A stretch of DNA of 64,000 nt, taken from contig NZ_CP067101.1 in assembly GCF_016616425.1 (NCBI RefSeq), forward strand, positions 3,906,001 to 3,970,000, in the 5' to 3' direction. The DNA is from Bradyrhizobium diazoefficiens (lineage in GTDB: Bacteria; Pseudomonadota; Alphaproteobacteria; Rhizobiales; Xanthobacteraceae). The notes below the pieces were generated by a model. The model had not been told where the DNA came from. It made no database searches and saw only the letters and a list, made by a program, of their open reading frames with translations. A program made the position numbers and the translations under genes. Shown here piece by piece: positions 1 through 9,161 of this stretch (position 1 is the first letter of the stretch; every line of letters begins with the position of its first letter).

Positions 1-2
1 CG

Positions 3-1952
3 ACCACGATCGTCGACCGCAACGGCAAGCTGCTGCGGGCCTATGCGATGGCAGATGGCCGCTGGCGGCTGCCGGTCGATGGCAGCTCCAAAGTCGATCC
101 GACCTATCTGAAACTGCTCTTCGCCTATGAGGACCAGCGCTTTTACGCACACAACGGTCTCGACCCGCTGGCGCTCGGACGGGCCGCGCTGCAGCTTGGA
201 ACGCGCGGCCACATCGTCTCGGGCGGCTCGACCATCACCATGCAGGTGGCACGGCTGATGGAGCCGCGGCAGCACCGTTCGTTCTATGCCAAGTTGCACC
301 AGATCGTGCGCGCGATCGAGATCGAGCGGAGCTTGAGCAAGGAGCAGATCCTCGATCTGTATCTCGCGCTGGCGCCTTACGGCGGCAATCTCGAGGGCAT
401 CCGGGCCGCCTCGATCGCCTATCTCGGCAAGGAGCCGAAGCGGCTGTCGCTGGCCGAGGCCGCGCTGCTGGTGGCTCTGCCGCAATCGCCGGAGACGCGC
501 CGGCTTGATCGCCATCCCGAGGCGGCGCGCAAGGCGCGCGACCGCGTGCTCGACCGCATGGTCGAGGAGCAAGTGGTCGGCGCAGACGACGCAAGGCAAG
601 CCAAGGCCGTTGCCATTCCGAAGCTGCGCAAGCCGATGCCGATCCTGGCGCCGCATGCCTCCGACACCGCGCTTTCGACGGTGAAGGACGCGCCGGTCAT
701 CAGGCTGACGCTGGATGCGAACTTGCAGAAGGTGCTGGAGCCGCTGGCGCGGGATCGCGCCATTGCGCTCGGGCCGAACATCTCGGTCGGCATCATCGTG
801 GTCGACAATGAGACCGGCGACGTGCTCGCCCGCGTCGGCTCGGCCGATTATTTCGACGAGAGCCGGGCAGGGCAGGTCGACATGACCCGCGCGGTCCGCT
901 CGCCGGGCTCGACGCTGAAGCCCTTCATCTACGGCCTCGCCTTCGAGGACGGCTTCGTTCATCCGGAAAGCCTGATCGACGACCGGCCGGTCCGCTTTGG
1001 CTCCTACGCGCCGGAAAATTTCGACATGACCTTCCAGGGCACGGTGCCCGTGAAGAAGGCACTGCAACTCTCGCTGAACGTGCCGGCAATCGTGCTGCTC
1101 GATCGCGTCGGCTCCAGCCGGCTGGCGTCGCGGCTGCGGCAAGCCGGCGGCAATCTGGTTCTGCCCAAGGACGAAGCGCCGGGTCTCGCCATGGGTCTCG
1201 GCGGCGTCGGCGTGACGCTGCAGGATCTCGCCCAGCTCTATACGGGCCTTGCCCGCCTTGGTACGACCAAGCCGCTGCGCGAGGTCATGGCGGATAAAGA
1301 TGACCGCGAGACCCTCCGGCTGCTGGATCAGGTCGCGGCCTGGCAAGTCGGCAACGTGCTGCTGGGAACACCGCCGCCGGAGAATGCCGCTCACAACCGC
1401 ATCGCCTTCAAGACCGGCACCTCCTACGGCTATCGCGACGCCTGGTCAGTCGGCTTCGACGGCCGCATGACCATCGGCGTTTGGGTCGGCCGGCCCGACG
1501 GCGCGCCGGTTCCCGGACTGATCGGGCGCGTGGCCGCCGCGCCGATCCTGTTCGACGCCTTTGCCCGGACCGGCAAGACGCTGGCACCGTTGCCAAGACC
1601 ACCAAGGGGAACCCTGGTTGCCAGCAATGCCAGGCTGCCATTGCCGCTGAAGCGGTTCCGGCCGGTGGGGGAATTGGTGCGGACCGGCCGCGAGCAGGCG
1701 CTGCACATCCAGTTTCCGCTGAACGGTTCGCGGATCGACGTCGATCGATCGGGTGGTGCTGACAGCGCAGCGATGCCGGTCAAGGTCGCCGGCGGCGTGT
1801 TGCCCATGACCGTCATGGTTAACGGCACGGCACTCGGCGAGATCGACGGCCGCCGCCAGCGCCTGATCGATCCACCCGGTCCCGGCTTTGCGCGGCTCAC
1901 CGTGATCGATGCCACGGGCGCCGCGGACACAGTCGTCGTTCGAATTCAATGA
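3..1952 (+). CDS. pbpC: Penicillin-binding protein 1C, 5' end outside window
   Basis: Bifunctional class A penicillin-binding protein of the PBP1C type: a GT51 glycosyltransferase that polymerises lipid II, joined to a transpeptidase domain, acting in the periplasm. The frame is open to the left edge (first full codon at 3), so the membrane anchor and true start are missing; 649 residues are visible. Numbering from that codon, the GT51 motif EDQRFYAHNG begins at 43 and GGSTITMQ at 74. The transpeptidase shows STLK with the catalytic Ser at 303, SLN at 357 and KTGT at 470. The final 80-90 residues fit the PBP1C-specific C-terminal domain. An ATG at 48 is internal, because conserved sequence (DRNGKLLRAYAM) continues upstream of it. 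In many bacteria pbpC follows an alpha-2-macroglobulin gene, which would lie to the left. Confidence 0.93.
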   Translation, partial: TTIVDRNGKLLRAYAMADGRWRLPVDGSSKVDPTYLKLLFAYEDQRFYAHNGLDPLALGRAALQLGTRGHIVSGGSTITMQVARLMEPRQHRSFYAKLHQIVRAIEIERSLSKEQILDLYLALAPYGGNLEGIRAASIAYLGKEPKRLSLAEAALLVALPQSPETRRLDRHPEAARKARDRVLDRMVEEQVVGADDARQAKAVAIPKLRKPMPILAPHASDTALSTVKDAPVIRLTLDANLQKVLEPLARDRAIALGPNISVGIIVVDNETGDVLARVGSADYFDESRAGQVDMTRAVRSPGSTLKPFIYGLAFEDGFVHPESLIDDRPVRFGSYAPENFDMTFQGTVPVKKALQLSLNVPAIVLLDRVGSSRLASRLRQAGGNLVLPKDEAPGLAMGLGGVGVTLQDLAQLYTGLARLGTTKPLREVMADKDDRETLRLLDQVAAWQVGNVLLGTPPPENAAHNRIAFKTGTSYGYRDAWSVGFDGRMTIGVWVGRPDGAPVPGLIGRVAAAPILFDAFARTGKTLAPLPRPPRGTLVASNARLPLPLKRFRPVGELVRTGREQALHIQFPLNGSRIDVDRSGGADSAAMPVKVAGGVLPMTVMVNGTALGEIDGRRQRLIDPPGPGFARLTVIDATGAADTVVVRIQ

Positions 1953-2002
1953 CCATGCCTTAAGCGGTTGTGGCGATGGCGGTTTCAGCGTAAGCGGAAC
2001 CA

Positions 2003-3745
2003 ATGGCCGAGACCTACCCACCCCCCCGTTTTGGAGCACCCCGCGAGCCGAAATCGCCCGCAAATCCGGGCAGCGGGCTCGTGCGCATGCTCGATGTGGT
2101 CACGGCCAGCCATGCCCGCGCCGTCGCCTTCATGATGCTCTGCGCGCTGCTGCTGTTCCTGCCGGGCTTCTTTACCATCCCGCCAATCGATCGCGACGAG
2201 GCGCGGTTCGCCCAGGCCACCAAGCAGATGGTCGAGAGCGGCGACTATGTCGATATCCGCTTTCAAGGGGACGTCCGCTACAAGAAGCCGGTCGGCATCT
2301 ACTGGTTGCAAGCGGCGACGGTCGAAGCCGCCTCGATGCTCAAGCTGCCGAGGGCCGAACTGCGGATCTGGGTCTACCGGCTGCCGTCGCTGTTAGGGGC
2401 GACCGGCGCCGTGCTCATGACCTATTGGGCCGCGCTCGGATTCGTGACCCGGCGCGCGGCGGTGCTGGCTGCGCTGATGATGTGCGCGTCGGTCCTGCTC
2501 GGCGTCGAGGCGCGGCTCGCCAAGACCGACGCGATGCTGCTGTTCTGCGTGGTCGCCGCGATGGGCGCGATGGCGCGGGCCTATCTGTCCTGGCAGCGCG
2601 CCGAGGATGAGACGCATCCGCCCTGGAGCTGGCCAGCGATCTTCTGGACCTCGCTTGCGGTGGGCATCCTGATCAAGGGGCCGCTGATCCTGATGTTCGC
2701 TGGGCTGACCATCGTCGTGCTCGCGATCCAGGACCGCGATGCCTCCTGGCTGTGGCGGCTGCGCCCGGTCTGGGGCCTGATGTGGATGCTGGTGCTGGTG
2801 CTGCCCTGGTTCGTCGCGATTTTCTGGCGCGCGGGCGATGCCTTCTTCGCCGATTCCGTCGGCGGCGACATGCTGAGCAAGCTAGCGGCCCAGGAATCCC
2901 ATGGCGCGCCGCCCGGACTATACTTGGTGCTGTTCTGGATCACGTTCTGGCCGGGCGCGCCGCTCGCGGCTATGGCCGCGCCGGCGGTATGGCGGGCCCG
3001 GCGTGAGCCCGGTGCGCAGTTTCTGCTGGCTTGGCTGATCCCGTCCTGGATCGTGTTCGAGGCGGTGCTGACCAAGCTGCCGCATTACGTGCTGCCGCTG
3101 TATCCCGCGATCGCCATTCTCACCGCCGGTGCGCTGGAGCGGCGCGTGCTGTCGCGCTCCTGGCTGATGCGCGGTTCGGCCTGGTGGTTCGGGATTCCCG
3201 CGGCCGCTTCGATCATCGCGGTGGTCGGCGCCGTGATGCTGACGCGGCAGCCGGCCTTCGCGGCCTGGCCGTTCATCGCGGCGTCGCTGATCTTTGGCCT
3301 GTTCGCCTGGTGGCTCTACGACAACAATCGCGCCGAGCGCTCGCTGCTCAACGCGGTGGTCGCGGCCCTGATGCTGGCGGTGACGGTGTACGGCATCGTG
3401 CTGCCGTCGCTGACGCCGCTGTTTCCGAGCATCGAGATCGCACGCGCGCTCCGCAATGTCACCTGCGTCGGGCCGAAAGCGGCTGCGGCCGGCTACCACG
3501 AGCCGAGCCTCGTCTTCCTCACGGGCACCCAGACCCTGCTCACGGATGGTTCGGGCGCGGCTGACTTCCTGCGGCAGGGGAGCTGTCGCTTTGCACTGAT
3601 CGAGCAGCGTTCGGAGCGGAGCTTCGTGCAGCGCGCCGAGGCGATCGGGCTGCGCTACAAGGTCGGCGCGCGCATCGACGGCTATAATTTTTCGCAAGGG
3701 CGCGCCGTCTCGATTTCGATCTTCCGCTCGGAAGGCACCGAATAG
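2003..3745 (+). CDS. ArnT/PMT-family membrane glycosyltransferase
   Basis: 580-residue polytopic inner-membrane glycosyltransferase of the ArnT/PMT (GT83/GT39) type, which moves a sugar from a polyprenyl-phosphate donor to a periplasmic acceptor such as lipid A or LPS core. After a first membrane segment (about 40-60) it has the family's acidic loop DRDEARFA at 63-70, then MVESGDYVDIRF and KKPVGIYWLQ, the equivalents of the ArnT signature. About ten further hydrophobic segments follow, then a C-terminal periplasmic part of roughly 100 residues. The ATG at 2003 gives the best start. The next gene begins 1 bp after its stop. With the PAP2 phosphatase, GT2 enzyme and LAB_N protein downstream it forms a plausible lipid A/LPS decoration operon. 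The sugar cannot be read from sequence. Confidence 0.85.
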   Translation: MAETYPPPRFGAPREPKSPANPGSGLVRMLDVVTASHARAVAFMMLCALLLFLPGFFTIPPIDRDEARFAQATKQMVESGDYVDIRFQGDVRYKKPVGIYWLQAATVEAASMLKLPRAELRIWVYRLPSLLGATGAVLMTYWAALGFVTRRAAVLAALMMCASVLLGVEARLAKTDAMLLFCVVAAMGAMARAYLSWQRAEDETHPPWSWPAIFWTSLAVGILIKGPLILMFAGLTIVVLAIQDRDASWLWRLRPVWGLMWMLVLVLPWFVAIFWRAGDAFFADSVGGDMLSKLAAQESHGAPPGLYLVLFWITFWPGAPLAAMAAPAVWRARREPGAQFLLAWLIPSWIVFEAVLTKLPHYVLPLYPAIAILTAGALERRVLSRSWLMRGSAWWFGIPAAASIIAVVGAVMLTRQPAFAAWPFIAASLIFGLFAWWLYDNNRAERSLLNAVVAALMLAVTVYGIVLPSLTPLFPSIEIARALRNVTCVGPKAAAAGYHEPSLVFLTGTQTLLTDGSGAADFLRQGSCRFALIEQRSERSFVQRAEAIGLRYKVGARIDGYNFSQGRAVSISIFRSEGTE

Positions 3746-3746
3746 G

Positions 3747-4592
3747 ATGTCGGCCTCGACCAGCACCGCGCCGCGTCCGGGCTATCCGGCGCAATTGCTC
3801 GCCGTGTCGAGGCTCGCACTGGCGCAGCTCGCTCGCACGCCCTCACACTCGCGCCGTGCAGAGGCCGCGCGAAAACTGGCGCGGCATTCGCTGTGGCTCG
3901 GCGCGGCGGGCGCAGCCCTCGTCATCGTGCTGATGGTTGCGTTCGACCAGACCGAGATCCAGCTGATGCCGGCGCGCGGCACACCCGGCCTGTGGCCGAT
4001 CCGTATCCTCACCGATTTCGGCAAGGACGAGTATGTGCTCTCGGTGCTGGGGGGCGTGCTCGTGGTGCTGGCGCTCGTGGCGGCAGGGCTGCACGGCAAC
4101 CGCCGCGCACTGCTGCTCGGCCTCGGCACGCGGCTGCAATTCGTGTTCCTGTCTGTCGCCGTGTCGGTATTCGTCGCCGAGATCCTGAAATATCTGATCG
4201 GCCGGGGGCGCCCGTTCGTCGGCGGCAAGGCCAATCCGTTCAACTTCGTGCCGTTGGAGGGAACGGGGGCCTATTCCAGCCTGCCGTCGAGCCATGCGGT
4301 GACGGCGTTCGCATTGGCGTTTGCGGTCTCGGCCGTTTGGCCGCGCCTGCGCGTCTTCATGTTCACCTACGCGATCGTGATCCTGCTGACCCGCTTGGTG
4401 CTGCTCGCGCATCACCCTAGCGACGTTGTGGCCGGCGCGCTGGTCGGCATGGTCGGCGCCATGGCGGTCCGCTACTGGTTCGCGGCCCGAAGGCTGGGCT
4501 TTGCCATCCGCACCGACGGCACCATCGTGCCTCTTGCAGGGACGGTCTCGGGCCGTCTCAAAAGGGTTGCCCACGGCGCCTCTGCCCCATAA
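3747..4592 (+). CDS. PAP2-family membrane phosphatase
   Basis: 281-residue integral membrane phosphatase of the PAP2 superfamily. All three catalytic motifs are present: KYLIGRGRP at 148-156, PSSH at 180-183 (PSGH in most relatives) and HHPSD at 222-226 with the motif-3 His and Asp. About six hydrophobic segments surround them. Family members dephosphorylate undecaprenyl pyrophosphate, phosphatidylglycerol phosphate or lipid A (LpxE, LpxF). Lying 1 bp after an ArnT-like gene and before a GT2/LAB_N pair, this one could remove a lipid A phosphate before sugar transfer, or recycle the polyprenyl carrier. That role is inferred from context only. The N-terminal 45 residues are basic and probably cytoplasmic. 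Confidence 0.85.
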   Translation: MSASTSTAPRPGYPAQLLAVSRLALAQLARTPSHSRRAEAARKLARHSLWLGAAGAALVIVLMVAFDQTEIQLMPARGTPGLWPIRILTDFGKDEYVLSVLGGVLVVLALVAAGLHGNRRALLLGLGTRLQFVFLSVAVSVFVAEILKYLIGRGRPFVGGKANPFNFVPLEGTGAYSSLPSSHAVTAFALAFAVSAVWPRLRVFMFTYAIVILLTRLVLLAHHPSDVVAGALVGMVGAMAVRYWFAARRLGFAIRTDGTIVPLAGTVSGRLKRVAHGASAP

Positions 4593-4637
4593 AAGCGGCT
4601 GCCTGCCGGACCGCCGGTTCCCTCAGGTCGCAGGCCA

Positions 4638-5411
4638 ATGCCAACCACGAGCTTTGATTTGTCGACGTCCCAGCCTTCGGTCTCTCAGCCCTCGGTTTCC
4701 ATCGTCGTTCCCGTGCGCAACGAAGCCGATAACATCGCGCCGCTGATCGCGGAGATCGGCGCGGCGCTCGACGGCCGCTGGGCTTATGAGATCATCTACG
4801 TCAACGACGGCTCGACCGATGCGACCGGCGACCGGCTCGCCGCGATCATGGCCCAGCGGGACAATCTGCGCCAGCTCCGCCATGCCAGATCAGGCGGCCA
4901 ATCCGCAGCCGTGCGCAGCGGCGTGCGCGCGGCGCGCGGGGTGATCGTGGCGACGCTCGACGGCGACGGCCAGAACAATCCGGCCTTCCTGCCTGACCTG
5001 ATCTCGGCGGTCGAGAAGGGAGCAGGCCGCGTCGGCCTCGCTGCGGGACAGCGCGTCGGACGCAAGGATACCGGTTTCAAGAAATTCCAGTCGCGCATCG
5101 CGAACGGCGTCCGCAACGCGATCCTGAACGACGGTACCCGCGACACCGGCTGCGGACTGAAGGCGTTCCGGCGCGACGTCTTCCTGATGTTGCCCTATTT
5201 CGACGGTCTGCATCGCTTCCTGCCGGCGCTGGTCCGCCGCGAAGGCTACGACATCGCCTATGTCGACGTGATCGACCGGCCGCGCCATTCCGGCGTGTCG
5301 AATTACGGTTTCTTCGACCGGCTGTGGATCGGCATCATGGACCTCGCCGGCGTGTGGTGGCTGATCCGCCGCAAGAAGCCGACACCGGATGTGACTGAGG
5401 TGAACGCATGA
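4638..5411 (+). CDS. Family 2 glycosyltransferase, polyprenyl-phosphate sugar synthase type
   Basis: 257-residue GT-A fold glycosyltransferase resembling dolichol-phosphate mannose synthase, ArnC and RgtE, which charge polyprenyl phosphate with a sugar on the cytoplasmic face. Visible motifs are SIVVPVRNEADNI (21-33), YVNDGSTD (54-61), the metal-binding LDGDGQNNP (107-115) and DTGCGLKAFRRD. Unlike ArnC it has no strong C-terminal membrane pair; the adjacent LAB_N protein may supply membrane contact. Its stop overlaps the next start (ATGA at 5408-5411), so the two are translationally coupled. It would provide the donor for the ArnT-like transferase at 2003. The first 20 residues are Ser/Pro-rich with an internal repeat SQPSV, so a later start cannot be excluded. 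Confidence 0.87.
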   Translation: MPTTSFDLSTSQPSVSQPSVSIVVPVRNEADNIAPLIAEIGAALDGRWAYEIIYVNDGSTDATGDRLAAIMAQRDNLRQLRHARSGGQSAAVRSGVRAARGVIVATLDGDGQNNPAFLPDLISAVEKGAGRVGLAAGQRVGRKDTGFKKFQSRIANGVRNAILNDGTRDTGCGLKAFRRDVFLMLPYFDGLHRFLPALVRREGYDIAYVDVIDRPRHSGVSNYGFFDRLWIGIMDLAGVWWLIRRKKPTPDVTEVNA

Positions 5412-5746
5412 TCATCCAATACGGTCAGGCGCTGAGCAGCTATCTCTACGACGTCTTCGTCGCCAAGTTCGATTTCTGGCTGGCATTCGGCCTCGTCGCG
5501 CAATTGTTCTTCACCGCGCGCTTCCTGGTGCAGTGGATCGCGAGCGAGCGCGCCGGCAACAGCGTGGTGCCGATGGCGTTCTGGTTCTGCTCGATGGGTG
5601 GCGGGCTGATGACGCTGGTCTACGGCGTCGTGAAGCGCGAGCCGGTCATCATCCTCGGACAATCGCTGGCGACCGTCATCTACATCCGCAACATCATGCT
5701 GATCGTCAAGAATCGCGCCAGCGCCTCGAAGACGCTGGATCGCTGA
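5408..5746 (+). CDS. LAB_N-domain small membrane protein
   Basis: 112-residue protein with three hydrophobic segments and the full signature of the lipid A biosynthesis N-terminal (LAB_N) domain: FTARFLVQWIASERAGNS, MAFWFCSMGG, then YIRNIMLI near the C-terminus. The domain occurs fused to LpxB in some bacteria, and as a stand-alone protein next to GT2 enzymes that make polyprenyl-phosphate sugars. It overlaps the upstream GT2 gene by 4 bp, so co-translation is likely. It may anchor that enzyme or move the lipid-linked sugar across the membrane; neither role can be read from sequence. The gene ends 13 bp before the convergent Na/Pi transporter gene. Confidence 0.85.
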   Translation: MIIQYGQALSSYLYDVFVAKFDFWLAFGLVAQLFFTARFLVQWIASERAGNSVVPMAFWFCSMGGGLMTLVYGVVKREPVIILGQSLATVIYIRNIMLIVKNRASASKTLDR

Positions 5747-5759
5747 TCCGGAGGGCTAA

Positions 5760-7451
5760 CTAACGCGGCAATGCCGACGCGGCGTCCGGCGCGGGCAGGG
5801 CGGCTGTCTCCGCCGTGGTCTTCCGATAGGGTTCGCCGGCTGCATCGAGCACGGGATAGGCGACCGAGCAGATATGCGAGTGGATGCGCCTGAGGTCGCG
5901 CAGCACGTCGAGATGCAGCGACGTCGTTTCGATGGTCTCGGGCCGGCCCTCGCGCAGGCGGTCGAGATGCCGCTCGACCGCAGCAAGCTCGGTGTTGCGC
6001 AGCGCGGTTTTCTCCAGCAGCAGCTTGCGCGCCTCGTTGACATCGCCCGACATGAAGACGCCGAAGGCGATCCGTAGCGAGTCCATCGTGCGCTTGTGGA
6101 AGGCGGCCAGCTCGTCGGCCCCTTCCGCCGAGAACTGGAAGCGCCGCTTGATCTTCTTGGTGGCGAGTTCGCTCAGGCTCTTGTCGATGATGTCGCCGAT
6201 ATGTTCGAGGTTGATGGCGAAGGAGATGATCTCCATCGCGCGCCGTCCTTCGCTCTCGTCGAGGCTGCCCCGCATCAGCTTAGTCACATAGAGCTTGACG
6301 GCCTCGTCGAGACCGTCGACGAAATTGTCCATCTTGGAGACCTGGTCCACCAATACCCGGTCGCTGGTCATCATCGCGGCCATCACTTTGCGCAGCATGA
6401 CCTCGACGAGGTCGCCCATGCGCAAGGTCTCGCGGGCGGCGTCGGCGAGCGCCAGTGACGGCGTCTCCAGCGCGGTCTCGTCGAGATAGCGGGGCCGGGC
6501 CGGGTCGGCCTCCTGCATGCGATCCGGCAAAAGGCGGATGAGCAGGCGCGACATGGCGTCAAGCAGGCCGATGAAGAGGACGGCCGTGCCGACATTGAAG
6601 GCGATGTGGAAAGCCGCCGTCATCTTGGCGAGATCGGGCTGCCAGGCGTGCATGTGTTCGGCGATCGCGCCCAGGAAGGGCAGGACGAGGGCAATCCCGA
6701 TCACGCGGTTGACGAGATTGCCGACCGGCAGGCGATAGCTCGCGGCATCGTCACGATTGGCGCCCTCGAACACCGGATTGATGGCGCTGCCCAGATTGGC
6801 CCCGAGCACCAGCGCCAGCGCCGCGTAGGGCGTGACGAACTGCGCATAGGCCAGCGACATGATCAGCAGCACGCTGGCGACGCTCGAATGCACCATCCAG
6901 GTGATCAGGGCGGCGATGAAGATGCACAGAATCGGATCGCCTGTTATGGCCGACATCACGACGCGCATGCCGGGCGCGTTCTCGGCGGGCGCCAGCGTGT
7001 CGAGCAGGATGTGCAGCGAGAGCAGCATCAGGCCGAGGCCGATGCAGACGCGGCCGATGTCCTTGATCCGCGAGCGCGGGCCGGAGCGGAACGCGACGAG
7101 GCCGAGCACGAACAGGACCGGCGCAACGGCTGTGATGTTGAATGACAGCACCTGCACGATCAGCGTCGTGCCGACATTGGCGCCGAGCATGATGGCGAGC
7201 GCGGCGGCGAGGCTGACGAGACCCTCGGCGGCGAACGAGCTCGTGATCAAGGCGGTCGCGGTGCTGCTCTGGAGCAAGGCGGTGAGCCCGAGGCCGGCGG
7301 CGAAGGCACCGACGCGGTTGCTCAGCGCCTTGCCGAGCAGGCGCCGCAGATCGGGACCGAACGCGCGCAGGATCCCGCTGTGGACCATGTGCAGGCCCCA
7401 CAGCAACAGCGCAACGCCGCCCATCAGATCCAGCAGAACCAACGTTCCCAT
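5760..7451 (-). CDS. Na/Pi-cotransporter family protein with PhoU-like tail
   Basis: 563-residue protein of the NptA/YjbB type. The N-terminal 310 residues hold two inverted copies of the Na_Pi_cotrans repeat, with the substrate motif QSSTATAL at 61-68 and GANVGTT in the first copy, and VHSSVASVLL and GANLGSAINP in the second. The C-terminal 220 residues are helical and PhoU-like (residues include DNFVDGLDEAVKLY and INLEHIGDIIDKSL). Family members move phosphate with sodium; E. coli YjbB acts as an exporter. The gene follows metC on the same strand with a 133-bp gap that contains a perfect TGTGA-N6-TCACA palindrome (7574-7589). Confidence 0.9.
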   Translation of the reverse strand: MGTLVLLDLMGGVALLLWGLHMVHSGILRAFGPDLRRLLGKALSNRVGAFAAGLGLTALLQSSTATALITSSFAAEGLVSLAAALAIMLGANVGTTLIVQVLSFNITAVAPVLFVLGLVAFRSGPRSRIKDIGRVCIGLGLMLLSLHILLDTLAPAENAPGMRVVMSAITGDPILCIFIAALITWMVHSSVASVLLIMSLAYAQFVTPYAALALVLGANLGSAINPVFEGANRDDAASYRLPVGNLVNRVIGIALVLPFLGAIAEHMHAWQPDLAKMTAAFHIAFNVGTAVLFIGLLDAMSRLLIRLLPDRMQEADPARPRYLDETALETPSLALADAARETLRMGDLVEVMLRKVMAAMMTSDRVLVDQVSKMDNFVDGLDEAVKLYVTKLMRGSLDESEGRRAMEIISFAINLEHIGDIIDKSLSELATKKIKRRFQFSAEGADELAAFHKRTMDSLRIAFGVFMSGDVNEARKLLLEKTALRNTELAAVERHLDRLREGRPETIETTSLHLDVLRDLRRIHSHICSVAYPVLDAAGEPYRKTTAETAALPAPDAASALPR

Positions 7452-7573
7452 GCTCCGTGTCCGGATTGGGGTCGATTGGTGAGGCTAGCGCCAAATGCTT
7501 GAGGATCAAACTCTTTGTTGGCGCGTCGGCGTTAACGTTTGCGCAGGTTGCTCGTTGCCGGGGGGCGATGCCT

Positions 7574-7589
7574 TGTGAGCAGGCTCACA
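7574..7589. promoter_or_regulatory. CRP/FNR-type palindrome
   Basis: The 16-mer TGTGAGCAGGCTCACA has perfect TGTGA-N6-TCACA symmetry, the consensus spacing of CRP-family operators. It overlaps the metC stop codon (7585-7587) and lies 122 bp upstream of the Na/Pi transporter start on the minus strand. It could instead act as a small hairpin at the end of metC, but no T-tract follows. A second site of the same form is at 32662-32677. Confidence 0.4.
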
Positions 7590-8769
7590 TTGCCGCCGTC
7601 AGAGCAGCGAAGCCGCGATCGAGATCGGCCTTGAGATCGTCGGTGCTCTCCAGCCCGATGTGCAGGCGCAGCGTAGGCCCACCGGGTGCCCATTTGGTCG
7701 CGGTGCGATAGGCATTGCAATCGAAGGGAATCGCAAGACTCTCGAAGCCGCCCCAGGAAAAACCCATGCCGAACAGCTTGAGCGTGTCGAGCATGGTGTC
7801 GACGGCTTTCTGCGGCGCCGGCTTCAGCACGATGCTGAACAGGCCTGACGCACCTGTGAAGTCGCGCTTCCAGATCGCATGGCCCGGATCGGTTTCGAGT
7901 GCCGGATGCAGCACGCGCGCGACCTCGGGCCGGCTCGCCAGCCAGCGCGCCATGTCGAGCCCGGAGCGATGGTGCTGCGCCAGCCGCACCGACAGCGTGC
8001 GCAGGCCGCGCAGCGCGAGGAAGACGTCGTCGGGACCGGCGCAGACGCCGAGCAGGCGGATGCCTTCGGCGACCATCGGCCAGGCCTTGGCGTTGGCGGA
8101 GATGGTGCCGAACATGATGTCGGAGTGGCCGCCGATATACTTGGTGGCGGCCTGCATGCTGATGTCGACGCCCTGCTCGAGCGAGCGGTGATAGAGCGGC
8201 GTCGCCCAGGTGTTGTCGTCGATGACGAGCGCGCCCTGGGCATGCGCGACCTCGGCGATGGCGCGAATGTCCGGCATCTCGAACGACTGCGAGCCCGGCG
8301 CCTCCACCAGCACCGCGCGGGTGTTCGGCTTGAACAGCTTTTCGATGCCGGCGCCGATCAACGGGTCAAAATAGCTGGTCTCGACGCCGTAGCGGGCCAG
8401 CATGCCGTTGCAGAAATTGCGTGAGGGCCGATAGACGTTGTCGCAGACCAGGAGATGGTCCCCGGCCTTCAGCACCGAGAGCAGGGTGGTCGAGATCGCC
8501 GACAGTCCCGACGGGACGATGCCGACGCCGGCGCATTGCGGCCCCTCCAGCGCCATCAGCGTCTCCTGGAAGGCCCGGGTGGTGGGCGTGCCGTGGCGGC
8601 CGTACTGGAACTCGCTGCGATGGGCGTGCAGGTCCTCGGCGGTCGGATAGAGCACGGTCGAACCGTGAAAGACCGGCGGATTGACGAACCCCTTTTGCGC
8701 CTTGGTGTCGCGGCCGGAGGTGACCAGCCGGGTCTCGGGCTGCTGCCCGGAGGGGTGCGAGGAATCCAT
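7585..8769 (-). CDS. metC: Cystathionine beta-lyase
   Basis: 394-residue PLP enzyme of the Cys/Met metabolism family. It is best read as cystathionine beta-lyase, which cleaves cystathionine to homocysteine, ammonia and pyruvate in methionine synthesis. The PLP lysine is K210 in ATKYIGGHSD; other family signatures are YGRHGTPTT (56-64), the PLP-phosphate region VPSGLSAIS (85-93), and GFSWGGFESL near the C-terminus, which is typical of the MetC branch. Length and motifs match alphaproteobacterial MetC. It is transcribed away from aapJ. The gene is complete; closely related gamma-lyases cannot be formally excluded. Confidence 0.9.
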   Translation of the reverse strand: MDSSHPSGQQPETRLVTSGRDTKAQKGFVNPPVFHGSTVLYPTAEDLHAHRSEFQYGRHGTPTTRAFQETLMALEGPQCAGVGIVPSGLSAISTTLLSVLKAGDHLLVCDNVYRPSRNFCNGMLARYGVETSYFDPLIGAGIEKLFKPNTRAVLVEAPGSQSFEMPDIRAIAEVAHAQGALVIDDNTWATPLYHRSLEQGVDISMQAATKYIGGHSDIMFGTISANAKAWPMVAEGIRLLGVCAGPDDVFLALRGLRTLSVRLAQHHRSGLDMARWLASRPEVARVLHPALETDPGHAIWKRDFTGASGLFSIVLKPAPQKAVDTMLDTLKLFGMGFSWGGFESLAIPFDCNAYRTATKWAPGGPTLRLHIGLESTDDLKADLDRGFAALTAAM

Positions 8770-9161
8770 GCGTCTGCTTTCAAAATCGCGTCTCCGCCGG
8801 ACGCGCGGAGCGCCCTGCGGGCCGGCCGGTGGCCGTCGTCGTTAATAACAGAATACAGAAGAGTCCCGTCAACCCCTTGACCCGGCACGCCAGTCGTTCT
8901 GTGATGCGCAGGTGCTATTCAGTCGCTGCATGTTGAGGGGCCTGCCGCGACCTTCGATCCATCGTCTGTCCGAACCTTGCGCCACGACCATATCGGCGGG
9001 CGCCTGCGGCGGGGATTAAGGTATGGGCCTCCCGGGATCGGCGGGTGTTCGGCAAGGTTTTCCAGCATGACTCTTGCAGGGTGGGTCTTGATACGCCTGG
9101 CCCCGGCAGGGATGATCCTGAGACAACGTTCCTTGAGATGACTTTGAAAGGCCAAAAGCCC
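8770..9161. other. Intergenic region between metC and aapJ
   Basis: 392 bp between the divergent metC and aapJ starts. I see no convincing gene. The frame of aapJ stays open upstream to an ATG at 9045, but the sequence before 9162 does not look like a signal peptide and is probably untranslated leader. A TTGACC at 8877-8882 could be a -35 element, but no clear -10 follows. An aapJ ribosome-binding site AAAGG is at 9147-9151. Confidence 0.5.
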
